This document shows positions 14,101 through 23,125 of a stretch of DNA of 64,000 nt, piece by piece. The DNA is taken from positions 561,501 through 625,500 of the forward strand of contig JBAMJR010000006.1 in the NCBI GenBank assembly GCA_038501785.1, given 5' to 3'. The number at the start of each line of letters is the position of its first letter. Within the stretch, counting starts at the first letter, position 1. A model generated the notes under the pieces. The model was not told the origin of the DNA and did no database searches. It was given only the letters and a program-made list of their open reading frames with translations. This DNA is from Myoxocephalus aenaeus. Taxonomy: Eukaryota; Chordata; Actinopteri; Perciformes; Cottidae. The position numbers and the translations under genes were made by a program.

Positions 14101-14748
14101 TCTACAGCGCAGCAAGACGAGCAAGAGGAACTGGAAGAAACTGTGGTTCCTCCTCAGAGACAAGGTGCTTTACACCTACCGAGCCCAAGAGGTGCACTCC
14201 CCTTAAATTAAACCTGAACAGCAGATATTCACTCTTAAACAGACTTTACACAGTGAGGTCTATTGCTGTCATGACTAAAAGTGCCCACAGTTACCTCAAA
14301 GTATCTTATAATCCATTTATGTTCCCCTGATAAATTCTGCAGGAGAAAGTAGCATCTGAGAGTTTACCTCTGCTGGGTTTCACAGTGAAGCTACCTGGCA
14401 AGCGAGAGGAGGAGGAGGCCAACATCTTCCAGCTTTACCACAAAAACACTTTGTATTACTCCTTTAGAGCTGAGGACAACTACACAGCCCAGAGGTGAGC
14501 AGAATGACGCCTTGATAGCTAATATAAAATGGTTTTAATAGAGATTGCCAATTTAAATATTTTGTTTAGCTCACAGGGTGTTACTATAAAATTCGCTCAG
14601 TTAATATTGAAGCTTTATGTTCTGCTGAAAGGCAAGACAATTTGTTGTGTTTAGGTGAAGCCTCCATTTTATGCTGTGTTTCTCCTCATGTGAAATCCTC
14701 TCCTCATACAGGTGGGTAAATGCCATGGAGGAAGCCACCGTTTTATAG
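1..14748 (+). CDS. fgd5: FYVE, RhoGEF and PH domain-containing protein 5 (5'-truncated by window edge; 1-base frameshift in DH domain)
   Basis: This is a Dbl-family exchange factor for Cdc42, known from endothelial cells. Exons: 1-1426, 5196-5322, 5792-5850, 5964-5994, 6455-6606, 6692-6848, 8522-8613, 8733-8783, 9469-9527, 10277-10348, 10561-10629, 11964-12047, 12308-12387, 12536-12632, 12783-12920, 13075-13177, 13789-13925, 14066-14191, 14343-14494, 14712-14748 (stop TAG). The frame is open at base 1, so the N-terminus lies outside. The first exon is Ser-rich and disordered, with a basic stretch (KNRKKKSSIKRF), DYEN repeats and YVDM. Exons at 5792-10348 encode the DH domain (IAKELVDTERLHVKALKLLQ, QYRMLLTDYLNN). 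PH1 follows (VKEGTLMKVSRKNRQPRHLF). The FYVE zinc finger has MCMNC, RRHHCHGCG, CRSC and VCDHC pairs. PH2 ends ...AMEEATVL. The FYVE lacks the N-terminal WxxD motif, as FGD5 does from memory. The exon at 8522-8613 changes frame at 8596-8598. FGD5 is preferred over FGD6 because of the FYVE and PH1 wording. Confidence 0.93.
3083..3172. repeat. degenerate AAGACC-type dispersed repeat
   Basis: The stretch reads as imperfect iterations of a short unit (caagacc / gagaccgagacaagac). It resembles a low-complexity repeat seen throughout teleost genomes. The assignment is by memory of the motif and the edges are approximate. Confidence 0.45.
4786..4893 (+). repeat. dispersed teleost repeat, copy 1 (GCTAAGCTAAGCTA family)
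   Basis: This contains aggacagagccag, a pyrimidine tract, cagtctttgtgctaagctaa, then gacatgagagtgacc and gatcttctcatc. The same order of blocks recurs at 18507-18600, and in reverse complement at 17469-17578, so the window itself shows it is repeated. Its class is not known to me. Confidence 0.6.
6009..6047. repeat. GATA/TATC microsatellite, foldback
   Basis: Several GATA units are followed after a short AT spacer by several TATC units, so the repeat can fold on itself. It sits in the fgd5 intron just after the 31-base exon 5964-5994. Confidence 0.8.
6849..8521 (+). other. fgd5 intron (6849-8521) with no gene seen
   Basis: This is an AT-rich intron between two DH-domain exons. It contains a long GA microsatellite at 8079-8142. 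I see no splice-flanked conserved reading frame. Confidence 0.6.
8079..8142. repeat. (GA)n microsatellite
   Basis: About 32 uninterrupted GA units inside an fgd5 intron, 0.4 kb upstream of the frameshifted DH exon. Confidence 0.95.
9165..9427 (+). mobile_element. LINE-type (L2-like) 3' tail remnant
   Basis: The end reads ttgtaagtcactttggataa followed by cagcatcagctaaatgaaat and gtaatgtaa. From memory this is the hallmark 3' end of L2/Maui-like elements and their SINE partners in fish. A short inverted repeat (10-base arms at 9165-9174 and 9180-9189) sits at its left edge. No coding capacity remains. It lies in the fgd5 intron 8784-9468. Confidence 0.6.
9885..10035. repeat. dispersed teleost repeat (GTTAGCATGCTG type)
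   Basis: Contains acaatgctaacacattc, gagcttgttagcatgctgcc and tagcatctagctcaaagcaa, a combination I recognise as a common unclassified repeat in perch-like fish. It lies in an fgd5 intron and the limits are approximate. Confidence 0.45.
10630..11963 (+). other. fgd5 intron (10630-11963) inside PH1
   Basis: This intron divides the PH1 domain between HLFL and MNDVLLYTYP. A short open stretch near 10790-10880 was considered as an exon and rejected, because the flanking exons join in frame without it. Nothing else stands out. Confidence 0.6.
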
Positions 14749-15472
14749 GATTAGTTACTCTCACCGAAAATAGAAATCTGCTGCCTTTCTTCTGCTACAG
14801 ACTGTGAAACCAAAAGGGGAAAATGGGGAATAAAAGAAAAGACAATATATTTGATTATGTCTGCAACTTGTCTGGCTGGACTGAATAAAAGAAGAAGACA
14901 TCTTGTTCTTTGAGAGGGGACACGCTTACCTAATTTGTCAACCTCCAGTGTCCTCTGCCCGCTGCTACAGCAGGTGTGATGCTGAGAATCACGAGAGGCG
15001 GTGACCCAGATACCTGCCAGTGTGGAGCATTACATTGACGTGACCTGTATTTTCCCCAGCAGCGGGTCAGCGACATTTCTCCAAATGGAGAACATTATGG
15101 AGTTTTGGGAAAGAAAGAAAATCTATGATTGCAACAATGTAGTTCCAAATTATAAAGAAATTGCAAAGAAATAACTGGACAAATACTTTAATCACAGTCA
15201 TTTTGCTGTCGTTGCCAGGAAGGCTAAAACAAATAGTAACACATTTCCAGACTCGCACAAATGCCCAAATCTGGATTGTCCTGATCTTCAGTATAAAAAT
15301 ATATAAATTAATCATGCCTTGAATTCAACATGTATTTCTACACTGGATTAAATGCATCTATGTGACTAATACTTTGAAACACTGGCTAGCTGTATCAAAT
15401 AATTAGTCAATGTATATGTAATAGGAGTGTCTGTTTGCCATGCACTGTATTGTTGAAGATGGTTCTGCCAGT

Positions 15473-15478
15473 GAATAA
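15473..15478 (+). terminator. candidate fgd5 polyadenylation signal
   Basis: AATAAA lies about 0.7 kb after the fgd5 stop codon, followed by a GT-rich stretch. The 3' UTR would then be about 14749-15500. A longer 3' UTR is possible. Confidence 0.5.
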
Positions 15479-16418
15479 ACTATCTATGGTTTGTTTGCAC
15501 TGATATAAAACAGAATGAACCTGAAAAAGAAACATGAGTGTACCTTCATCATGAGCTTCAGCTGCTGTACTTAAATCACGTACACACTTTTAAAACAATG
15601 TTGCTGATTACTTTTTTTATGGTTTTAAACACCTAAAACAAGTCAAATGTAAATTGTATTTGTATAAAGACTCCACGTCAGTTGTGCGCAGATTTCGTTT
15701 TCACTGAGTTCACTGATCTACAAAACCAGTGTCTTGGACTTTGCACTGTACCTGATGAGTTATTCAGTTTCTAACATTATTATTTTCAAATCAAGTAAAA
15801 GGCTTTAATGGAAACAACCTTGTCTGTGTTTTCTCTTCATCCTCCTCATGTCCGCGAGAGGGCAGGTGACTAAACATTAAAGCACAACAGGCTGGCATTG
15901 ACTTCCTGTCACTGTGTCCTTGCTGATGGAGCTCAGAATGTACATTAAGCGTGGACCACATGTAGTCCATGTGTGCCTGATCTGATGAAGTGTTTCAGAT
16001 CACATTTTGAGCTGATCGGGAAGACACCGGGGACTGAGTGATGTGTCGACCAGCGAGCTGCACGGCCAAAGGAAGGCCAGGACTGCTCTGCTTCTCGTCT
16101 CCCCACGAGGCTTCCTGACCCAGAATGATATGAGGCAGAAAGTTTGCTTTCTGGTGCTCCTGAAAAGTTGCAGACACCTCGTCCTACATAGAGGACAGAT
16201 CATTCATCACTCCGCTCTCCCTCTCTAGCCCCAGTTCTGTGTCTCCCTCCTCAGTCGCTTTACTTTTTTTAATCAAATGGTGTTTTTTCCCCTTCATTGC
16301 TGTTGGTGATCACACAATACACAAATTCCTTTCAAATGACAGTTTTTTACCATACTACTTGTGAATTCTTTGGTTGCAACAAGAAACAGGAAATTGTTTA
16401 CATCATTAACAAGACTAC

Positions 16419-16464
16419 TATTAAATGTGCTCAACTGTACAAGTCCAGTTGAGCACATTTAATA
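16419..16464. repeat. perfect short-loop inverted repeat (19-bp arms, 8-base loop)
   Basis: Arm 1 at 16419-16437 contains ttaaatgtgctcaactg. Arm 2 at 16446-16464 is its exact reverse complement (cagttgagcacatttaa). The spacer is tacaagtc. It is intergenic. No target-site duplication or transposase is evident. Confidence 0.9.
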
Positions 16465-17468
16465 ATCCTCTATAATTACTTATTAACAAAACATTGATGA
16501 AAGCTTGCTGTGGTGAAAACATTTGTATTTATTTTGTATACAGTGGCGCAGCAACAATGTCATAATCCAAGCTTACTTCCATAGCGCTGCAGGCAGGAGC
16601 AGAGCAGAGAGCAACACATAATCAATCATACACACACAGCCTACTCAATAAGGTTGGATGCATTCAGTTCTGTTATATGTGCTCAGCCTCAGGAGTCATT
16701 AAAGGCCAATGCCAAAGAAGCTGAATTAGTTTTCTCAGCTGAACTTCCTCATCTATGGTGTTTTTTCTTACCCACAATGCTCTGATAGTGAGACTTGTGG
16801 GCAACAAACTTTCGAGCCATTTTCCGTTTTAGTTTCGAGGAGGCAATGCAGTGTTCGTGTTAACGTCGTGAGTTACAACAGCATGCAGTCTAATATTTCA
16901 TAGTTGTGTGGGAGGCAGATCCTCAGGGGTAAAGTAAGGACTTTATTACGTAAGAGCTTAAGATTTAAATAAAAAATACTGAGAAATAGGACGTATGGCA
17001 AAATGTCCGTGTCCACTTGACATTGGCTTGACATTTCTGGGTTTGCACCTTATCTTGTGTCTCTCGGCGCCTTTCAGAGCGATGGAGAGAGGGAGAAAAA
17101 AAAAGATGTGGAGAGGCTGGAAGAATAGTGGGACACACTAGTATGGCCCACTTTGCTAACTCTTTGCAGCCTACACTGCCAAGTCAATGTTACACCTATT
17201 CCACCTCCCCTGAAGCTTTAAATAGCCCACTCTCCCTCAACAGGACGAACAGAGAAACACAGCCTTCAGCACAGTTTGCACCTCCAACTGAACATTTATT
17301 TTCCCTGTTGCCTAAACATGAAGTCTACATCGTGCTCTATATTCACTTGTGACCATTCTGTCATCTGCAACGTCCTGCAGAGAGAAGTGTAAACACGTGT
17401 CAGCAGGCCCATCATGGGATGAAAATCTGTCTGAAGTCTTTGAGGCAAGACAAAGATTGTCAGGGTGT

Positions 17469-17578
17469 TGTCCGATATCTTGGGAAATGCACTTTCTTAC
17501 CAAGAATTAGATGAGAAGATTGATACCTCTGGTCTGTTGAAGCTATGAAGCTAGCGGAAGCAGCCGCTTAGCTTAGCA
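17469..17578 (-). repeat. dispersed teleost repeat, inverted copy (GCTAAGCTAA family)
   Basis: Read on the minus strand this gives tatgctaagctaagc, then the settled blocks seen at 4786-4893 and 18507-18600, including the cttctcatctaa block. It continues into ctcttggtaagaaagtgcat. Confidence 0.55.
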
Positions 17579-17700
17579 TAGATAGATAGATACTTCATTC
17601 ATCCCCAGGGGGGGATTTGTTTGTAGCAGCAGCAAGTAAAGTTACGGAGTGAACATACAAATATTAAGACAAAATACTCAATATATACAATACAATACCT
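17579..17700 (-). mobile_element. retroposon fragment next to (GATA)n
   Basis: GATAGATAGATACTTCATTC is followed by ccccaggg and a poorly conserved AT-rich stretch. From memory, GATA-flanked 'tactttattgatcccc' sequences are a very common truncated retroposon end in teleosts. The class is uncertain. Confidence 0.4.
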
Positions 17701-17905
17701 CTGTCCAAAGGTAACAAAAGCTGCCTATACGTGGACTTCTACGGCTCATTCATTTACATGTTTCATCTTGTCTTGTTTAATCTGTTGTGTTGTACTATGA
17801 GCAGTTGCCACGCAACCAATGGAGACCTCAGGAGGTCACTGCAAAATCGTCACACAACACCCTTAAAACGAAGAAATGTGGATTTTTTGCGTTTCTATTT
17901 TTATA

Positions 17906-18440
17906 TACACTACAGTTGGGGGTCACCCAGACACAATTTCAGTTTCTTCGCAATTTCTCGCATGGAATAGCTTTCATTTCTAAGAACAAGAACAGACTGG
18001 TGAGTTTCACATGAAAGTTCTCTTTTTCTGGCCATTTTGAGAGTATAATCAAACTCACGAATGTGATGCTCCAGATACTCAACTAGCTCAAAGGAAGGCC
18101 AGTTGTATAGCTTCTCTAACCAGCATAACTGTTTTAAGCTGTGCTAACATAATTGCACACGGGTTTGCAAGGATTTTCTAATCACCCATTAGTCTTCTAT
18201 GCGATTAGCAAACACAATGTATCATTAGAACACTGGAGTGATAGTTGCTGGAAATGGGCCTCACTATGTAGATATTTCATTAAAAACCAGACGTTTCCAC
18301 CTAGAATAGTCATTTACTACATTAACAATGTATAGTGTATTTCTGATTAATTTAATGTTCTTCATTGAAAAAAAAACAGTGCTTTTCTTTGAAAAATAAG
18401 GACATTTCTAAGTGACCCCAAACTTTTGAACGGTAGTGTA
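17906..18440. mobile_element. Tc1/mariner-like non-autonomous DNA transposon
   Basis: The right end reads gtgaccccaaacttttgaac then ggtagtgta. The left end is a degenerate inverted copy, tacactacagttgggggtca. Both ends abut TA. The interior (agatactcaactagctcaaa, atgggcctcactatgtagat) matches a repeat I remember from many teleost genomes. It is 535 bp long with no transposase frame. Confidence 0.75.
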
Positions 18441-18506
18441 GATTCCATTAACATCCAGATATAACGTGTTCATTAATGAGCCTTTTACGTTTTGGTCGAT
18501 GGATTT

Positions 18507-18600
18507 TGACAGAGCCAGGTTTCCCCTTGTTTCCGGTCTTTATGCTAAGCTACAGTGTTGCTTCATATTCAATAGACATATTTCTCATCTAACTCTACCC
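18507..18600 (+). repeat. dispersed teleost repeat, copy 2 (GCTAAGCTAA family)
   Basis: Contains gacagagccaggtttcccct, tttccggtctttatgctaag, then catatttctcatctaactct. Block order is as at 4786-4893. Confidence 0.6.
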
Positions 18601-18970
18601 AAAATGCTGAATTATTTCATTTAAATACCATGTTTTCTTATGGCTGAACATTTCCCTTCTTATCATTAAAAACAACACAGTATCATATCAAGAGGCTGTG
18701 GATTAAGAGTGGGTATCTGCCTTTTTTACAGATGGATGCTTTTATTTGTTTTATAAGTGTATTTGCACATATACAGACGGCAAACACGTTTTATATGACT
18801 TATGAATATACCTTCCCTTAGATATTGTGGTGGAGGATAGAACAGTAAAAGATAAAGAAAGGAAAATTGCATAATTCATCAAAGTTACAAGACTAAGCAG
18901 TCATACGAAAGATGATACAAATTTACAGATTAAATATAAGTTTAAGTTTACAAGTTATGATATATTACAC

Positions 18971-18973
<3 letters not shown>

Positions 18974-19001
<28 letters not shown>
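18974..19001. repeat. (AT)n microsatellite
   Basis: About 14 AT units, intergenic. Confidence 0.9.
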
Positions 19002-19004
<3 letters not shown>

Positions 19005-19115
19005 AGTAGCAGATGATTCATCCATATGGATCAACTCCACAAGCTTCTATGTGGATCTTCATCAGGCTCTGTATGCTAAATTTAACAGCTCGCCAGCCTA
19101 TACATCCCACAGGGG

Positions 19116-19119
<4 letters not shown>

Positions 19120-19166
<47 letters not shown>

Positions 19167-19182
19167 GTGTGTGTGTGTGTGT
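19120..19182. repeat. (GT)n microsatellite
   Basis: About 30 GT units with one GC interruption. It creates long spurious open frames of Cys-Val and His-Thr repeats on both strands. Confidence 0.95.
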
Positions 19183-19785
19183 TTGCTAGGGGAAGAACAG
19201 AAGGAGAGGGTTCCTCGAGCTTTGCATGTGCATCTGTCAGAGAAAAGGAGCTGAAGAATGAAGTTTCCAGTGGACACACCAAGTCTCCACTCAGACATCC
19301 TGTGTCTGTCATGACTCACAGTTTGCTCGGTATGCAAGTCCCCAGAGGAGATAGGGGAGCACTGGCACACCTGTGCACGGTCAGCCTGTTAATGGCAGGT
19401 TTCATTTTACATTGACTTTTTCACTATAGCAACACATAACGCTCTCAGCCCAATTTTAACACAAACACACAAACGTTTAATTAAGACTCACTCTGGTGGA
19501 ATTTATCTGCCTCATTCCTCATGTGTTTGTTCATATCAGCCAACATTTCATTAGTGTCATCAGATGAGATGAGAGGTGCCCTTGTTCATTAGTGCAAACT
19601 CTGGATATTTGGATGTGTGTTTGTGAGGAGGTGAGTGCAGGCATGGAATAAATAAGGAATATGGATAATTTGGAGGGCTTTTGTTTGTCCAGAACAAGAA
19701 ATGATCGTACTGCTTGCAGGAGCCAAATCGGCCACCTCCTCACCAGCAAAAACCTAGCTCAAACCTCAAAACTACCCCCGCAGCC

Positions 19786-19890
<105 letters not shown>

Positions 19891-20227
19891 AAGTGGAAAG
19901 AAAACCATCTCTTTCCGCACATACAAGGCTATGCTACAGTAATCTAGGGCACACTCAGCAATGCAGATCTGTATCTACTGTTATAGTTTTATTTCTGCTC
20001 AGTGATCAACAGGTCTGCAGTAATGAACATACATCACCATGTTAATCAGCGGGGAGGAAATGGAAAATGACACATGTGGCTGAAACAAATGATGTGTGAG
20101 AAGGACAAGTGCACAGTCCAACTCATGTGGAAAATAACAACCGACAGGACCGTGTTTATTAAAAATGGGGCAACTGGGTGCATTGCAAATTGTGAGGCAC
20201 AGTGTGTGCGTCTGTGCGTGCGTGTGA

Positions 20228-20230
<3 letters not shown>

Positions 20231-20266
<36 letters not shown>

Positions 20267-20274
20267 CGTGTGTA
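20231..20274. repeat. (GT)n microsatellite beside prkcd first exon
   Basis: About 18 GT units followed by gagcgtgtgtag, directly upstream of the CpG-rich stretch taken as the prkcd promoter. Confidence 0.9.
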
Positions 20275-20420
20275 GCAGGTAAACGTCACAGTTTGCCGAG
20301 CAAGCTGCGAGCGCGCGCCACACTTCCTCAATCGACGGAATCAGAGAGCGAAAAGACTAGAGGAAGATAAAGAGCAACTTTCGTCGTGCCGCGGTGATAA
20401 AGCACAACTTGCAGGACGAG
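20275..20420 (+). promoter_or_regulatory. prkcd promoter and probable noncoding exon 1
   Basis: A CpG-rich block (gagcgcgcgcc, atcgacgg, gtcgtgccgcgg) leads to a strong donor, gacgag|GTGAGG, at 20420/20421. PKC delta genes start translation in exon 2. The ATG here lies just after an acceptor at 23104/23105, so an upstream noncoding exon is expected, and this is the best candidate. No TATA box is seen. The transcription start is not determined. Confidence 0.5.
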
Positions 20421-23104
20421 GTGAGGCTGCTGTTATTATTATTATTTTAGTCGAGGTTTTCACAAGAGTTTGTAAAAAAAAAAGTTGCTCAAAAAACAAA
20501 AAGCGTAACGTTAACGTGCCCCTTCTTCGTGTTTTTGGGTCCGTGGGGAAACTAACTGTCACGTCAGCTCGTTCAACGGTGACCGTTGACGCGGAGGGAA
20601 CTTACAGTAGTAACAATGTCTGACGCCTTTTATGTGGCCATTAAAACATTGTAACTACCTAACGTTAACGAGCTGTTGTGATTGAAATGATAATCCCAAA
20701 CATTTTTTTTCCGGATAGCTTCGTTTAATTAAACTGAAATTGTGCGACGGAATCTGCGACCTGTTTCATGGCGCAAGGGGGTCCACTAAGCAAAACAAAA
20801 GCCTGATTGGTTGTACAGGTGAAGTGTAAGGACGCTGCAAACTGACCGATACTGGCTACCACTTTATGCTATGACAGCTCTCAAAATGTGTGACACCCAT
20901 CAATGCAATGAGGTCGCTCTATAAACAGCGTGGGACCATGGCGACGATATGGAATTCCAGTTTAGGTCACAGAATCTCACGGGTCACGTAATTCGTTGCA
21001 ACACCGGTTGTGAGAAGGAATGCGGGTAGCAGGTCTGGAGATCAAAGAAAGGGGAGTACCAATATGTGTCATAAAGTAAATCCGTTCGCAAACTGTTTTC
21101 TCAGTCACATGAACCACATCCTTTAGAGCCAGAAAATCTCGGTGGATGCTGATTCTCTTCAAATGGCTGCTGGTCATAGTAGTGTGCAAAGTAGAGTGCA
21201 CGATAACAGCTTCACTGTACTTTATTGTGGTGTTTTTGCACAGTGTTTTTGTTGCAGATCACGGTACAAGCTCCCTCTCTTTTTCTGTATTTTACTTCTT
21301 TCTTTCTTCCTGTTACAGCTGAGGGACTGAAAGGGGATACTATCCTCCCTCCTTATTTGTCCTTCATTTAATGAAGCAAATCATTATTAAATAACTTGGT
21401 AGTAATTAGTATACAATTCAGTTTCCAGCACTCAGGCTTGACATACTTGTAGACACTGCTACATCTGTATTATACACAAACCTACAAAACCTGCATTATA
21501 GCTACATATCTTATTTTTTAAGATATGATGTTCAAATACAAGCAACCATGCACAAATACAGAATGTTCTTAAGTGTTGTTACATAGCCCACATTCTAGGT
21601 GTAATAATATAATTTAAACAGGGTAATACCCCTGCTTACAAACACACCTTTGTGTTGGTCATAATGCTGGTATCAGGAAGTAGGTAGCATACAAATGAAT
21701 ATTCGGAAGTTAGGTGGAAGTTTGCAAGTTACATTATACGTGGGACATAACTACTGAATTTAACAGATGGACGAAATCGAAACTGCACATGAACAATTTG
21801 CTCGGTAATCAATCACTACCGACCTCAATAACACAGTGTGCTTGCTATTGATTAACTCCAACCAAAAAAAACTGACATCACAGCTAACAGCAGCACTGGG
21901 TGAGTGAGTGAGTGAATATGGTCGGTCATCATTATTCCCTCTTAGTACATAGTTTTTTTTCTTCTCCATGGTTTTTCTGTGTTTTATTTTTTCTGGTTTC
22001 AGAGTGGGCGGTTATGGGTTCAGGATTGTGAATACCATACTAGGCCTACTGTGGTATGCTCTGTGCTGCATGTATTTGGGTTAGCGACATGTTGAGGCCC
22101 GCTCTGCCTTTTTAGTACAGGAAAACATCTCCACTGTTGCAGCTGCAACCTCTCAGAAACTACACAGTCAAGAAGACACAGTGACAGGGAAAAGTTGTGG
22201 TTCCATCTGTAGCACATGTTATGCAACCAGTAAATCCTGCATGCAACAGCTAGTGCCCAGCATGTAGGCTGATATTGATCTCTCACCAATATGTCACTAT
22301 CAACATATATTTTACCTTAAATGCACAAGGATGCAACTAGTGTCCATCATCTTTAATGTAATGAGTTTTTCCAATAATTTCTGTCAGATTTTCTCATAAC
22401 TGTCAACAAAGTGACAAATGCTCATTACCAGAGACCCACATTATGTTTAAAACTGTTTTGTTTTTTAGCGGTGGGAAAATCTTAAAGTATTCAATTTGCC
22501 AGCAAATGTCTTTTCCCAACAATATCGGAAAATTGTTTTTTTTCACTATTTTTCCTTTTTACCTCAAACAATCAGCTTTGGAATCAGACAAAAAACACAT
22601 CCAATGGTCACATTCAACATGTGTTGTTGACAGAGTTGTAAACATGTTTTCTGTCCCTCCTCCGCGGGGTTGTGACTGGGTAGAAATGTCTCAAAATTAC
22701 ATGACAAAGAACCAGTTTACAATTTTACCGTGGTCTTTTCTTTATACACAACATCTATTGTACAGTGCACTGACCTGTCCTGGAAGAGGGGTTCCTTTTG
22801 TTGCTCTTCCTAAGTTTTCTTTCAATTTTTTCCCTGTTTACATTTTTGTTGTGCCTTGCTGAGTAAGTCATCTACTGTTTTGTGTGCAGGTGTCTTATTA
22901 TTTTGTCTCACAGTTTTATGCAGATACCTGTAAAACGTGTCTCGATGCTTAACTGTGAACACATAGTACTGCTGCAAAATATGGACCAATGTGTGTTTAT
23001 GCAATAAGTGGATATAATAACCAACTATCTATGTGTGTAACTAACATCTCATTATAGATACATCTCACCAGGGTAACACTGTGTTTGTCCATCTCTGAAA
23101 GCAG
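20421..23104 (+). other. prkcd intron 1 (inferred)
   Basis: This 2.7 kb stretch lies between the presumed noncoding exon and the ATG exon. The first 300 bases stay CpG-rich, and the rest is AT-rich. I see no further gene. Confidence 0.5.
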
Positions 23105-23125
23105 GTGACCTTGGTACCCGGCACA

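Noticed and set aside
19119..19415. Open frames of Cys-Val and His-Thr repeats on both strands
   Set aside because: They are produced by the (GT)n microsatellite, with no splice context or homology.
22443..22862. A 139-codon open frame in prkcd intron 1
   Set aside because: T-rich, hydrophobic by composition, with no homology recognised and no splice pairing with prkcd.
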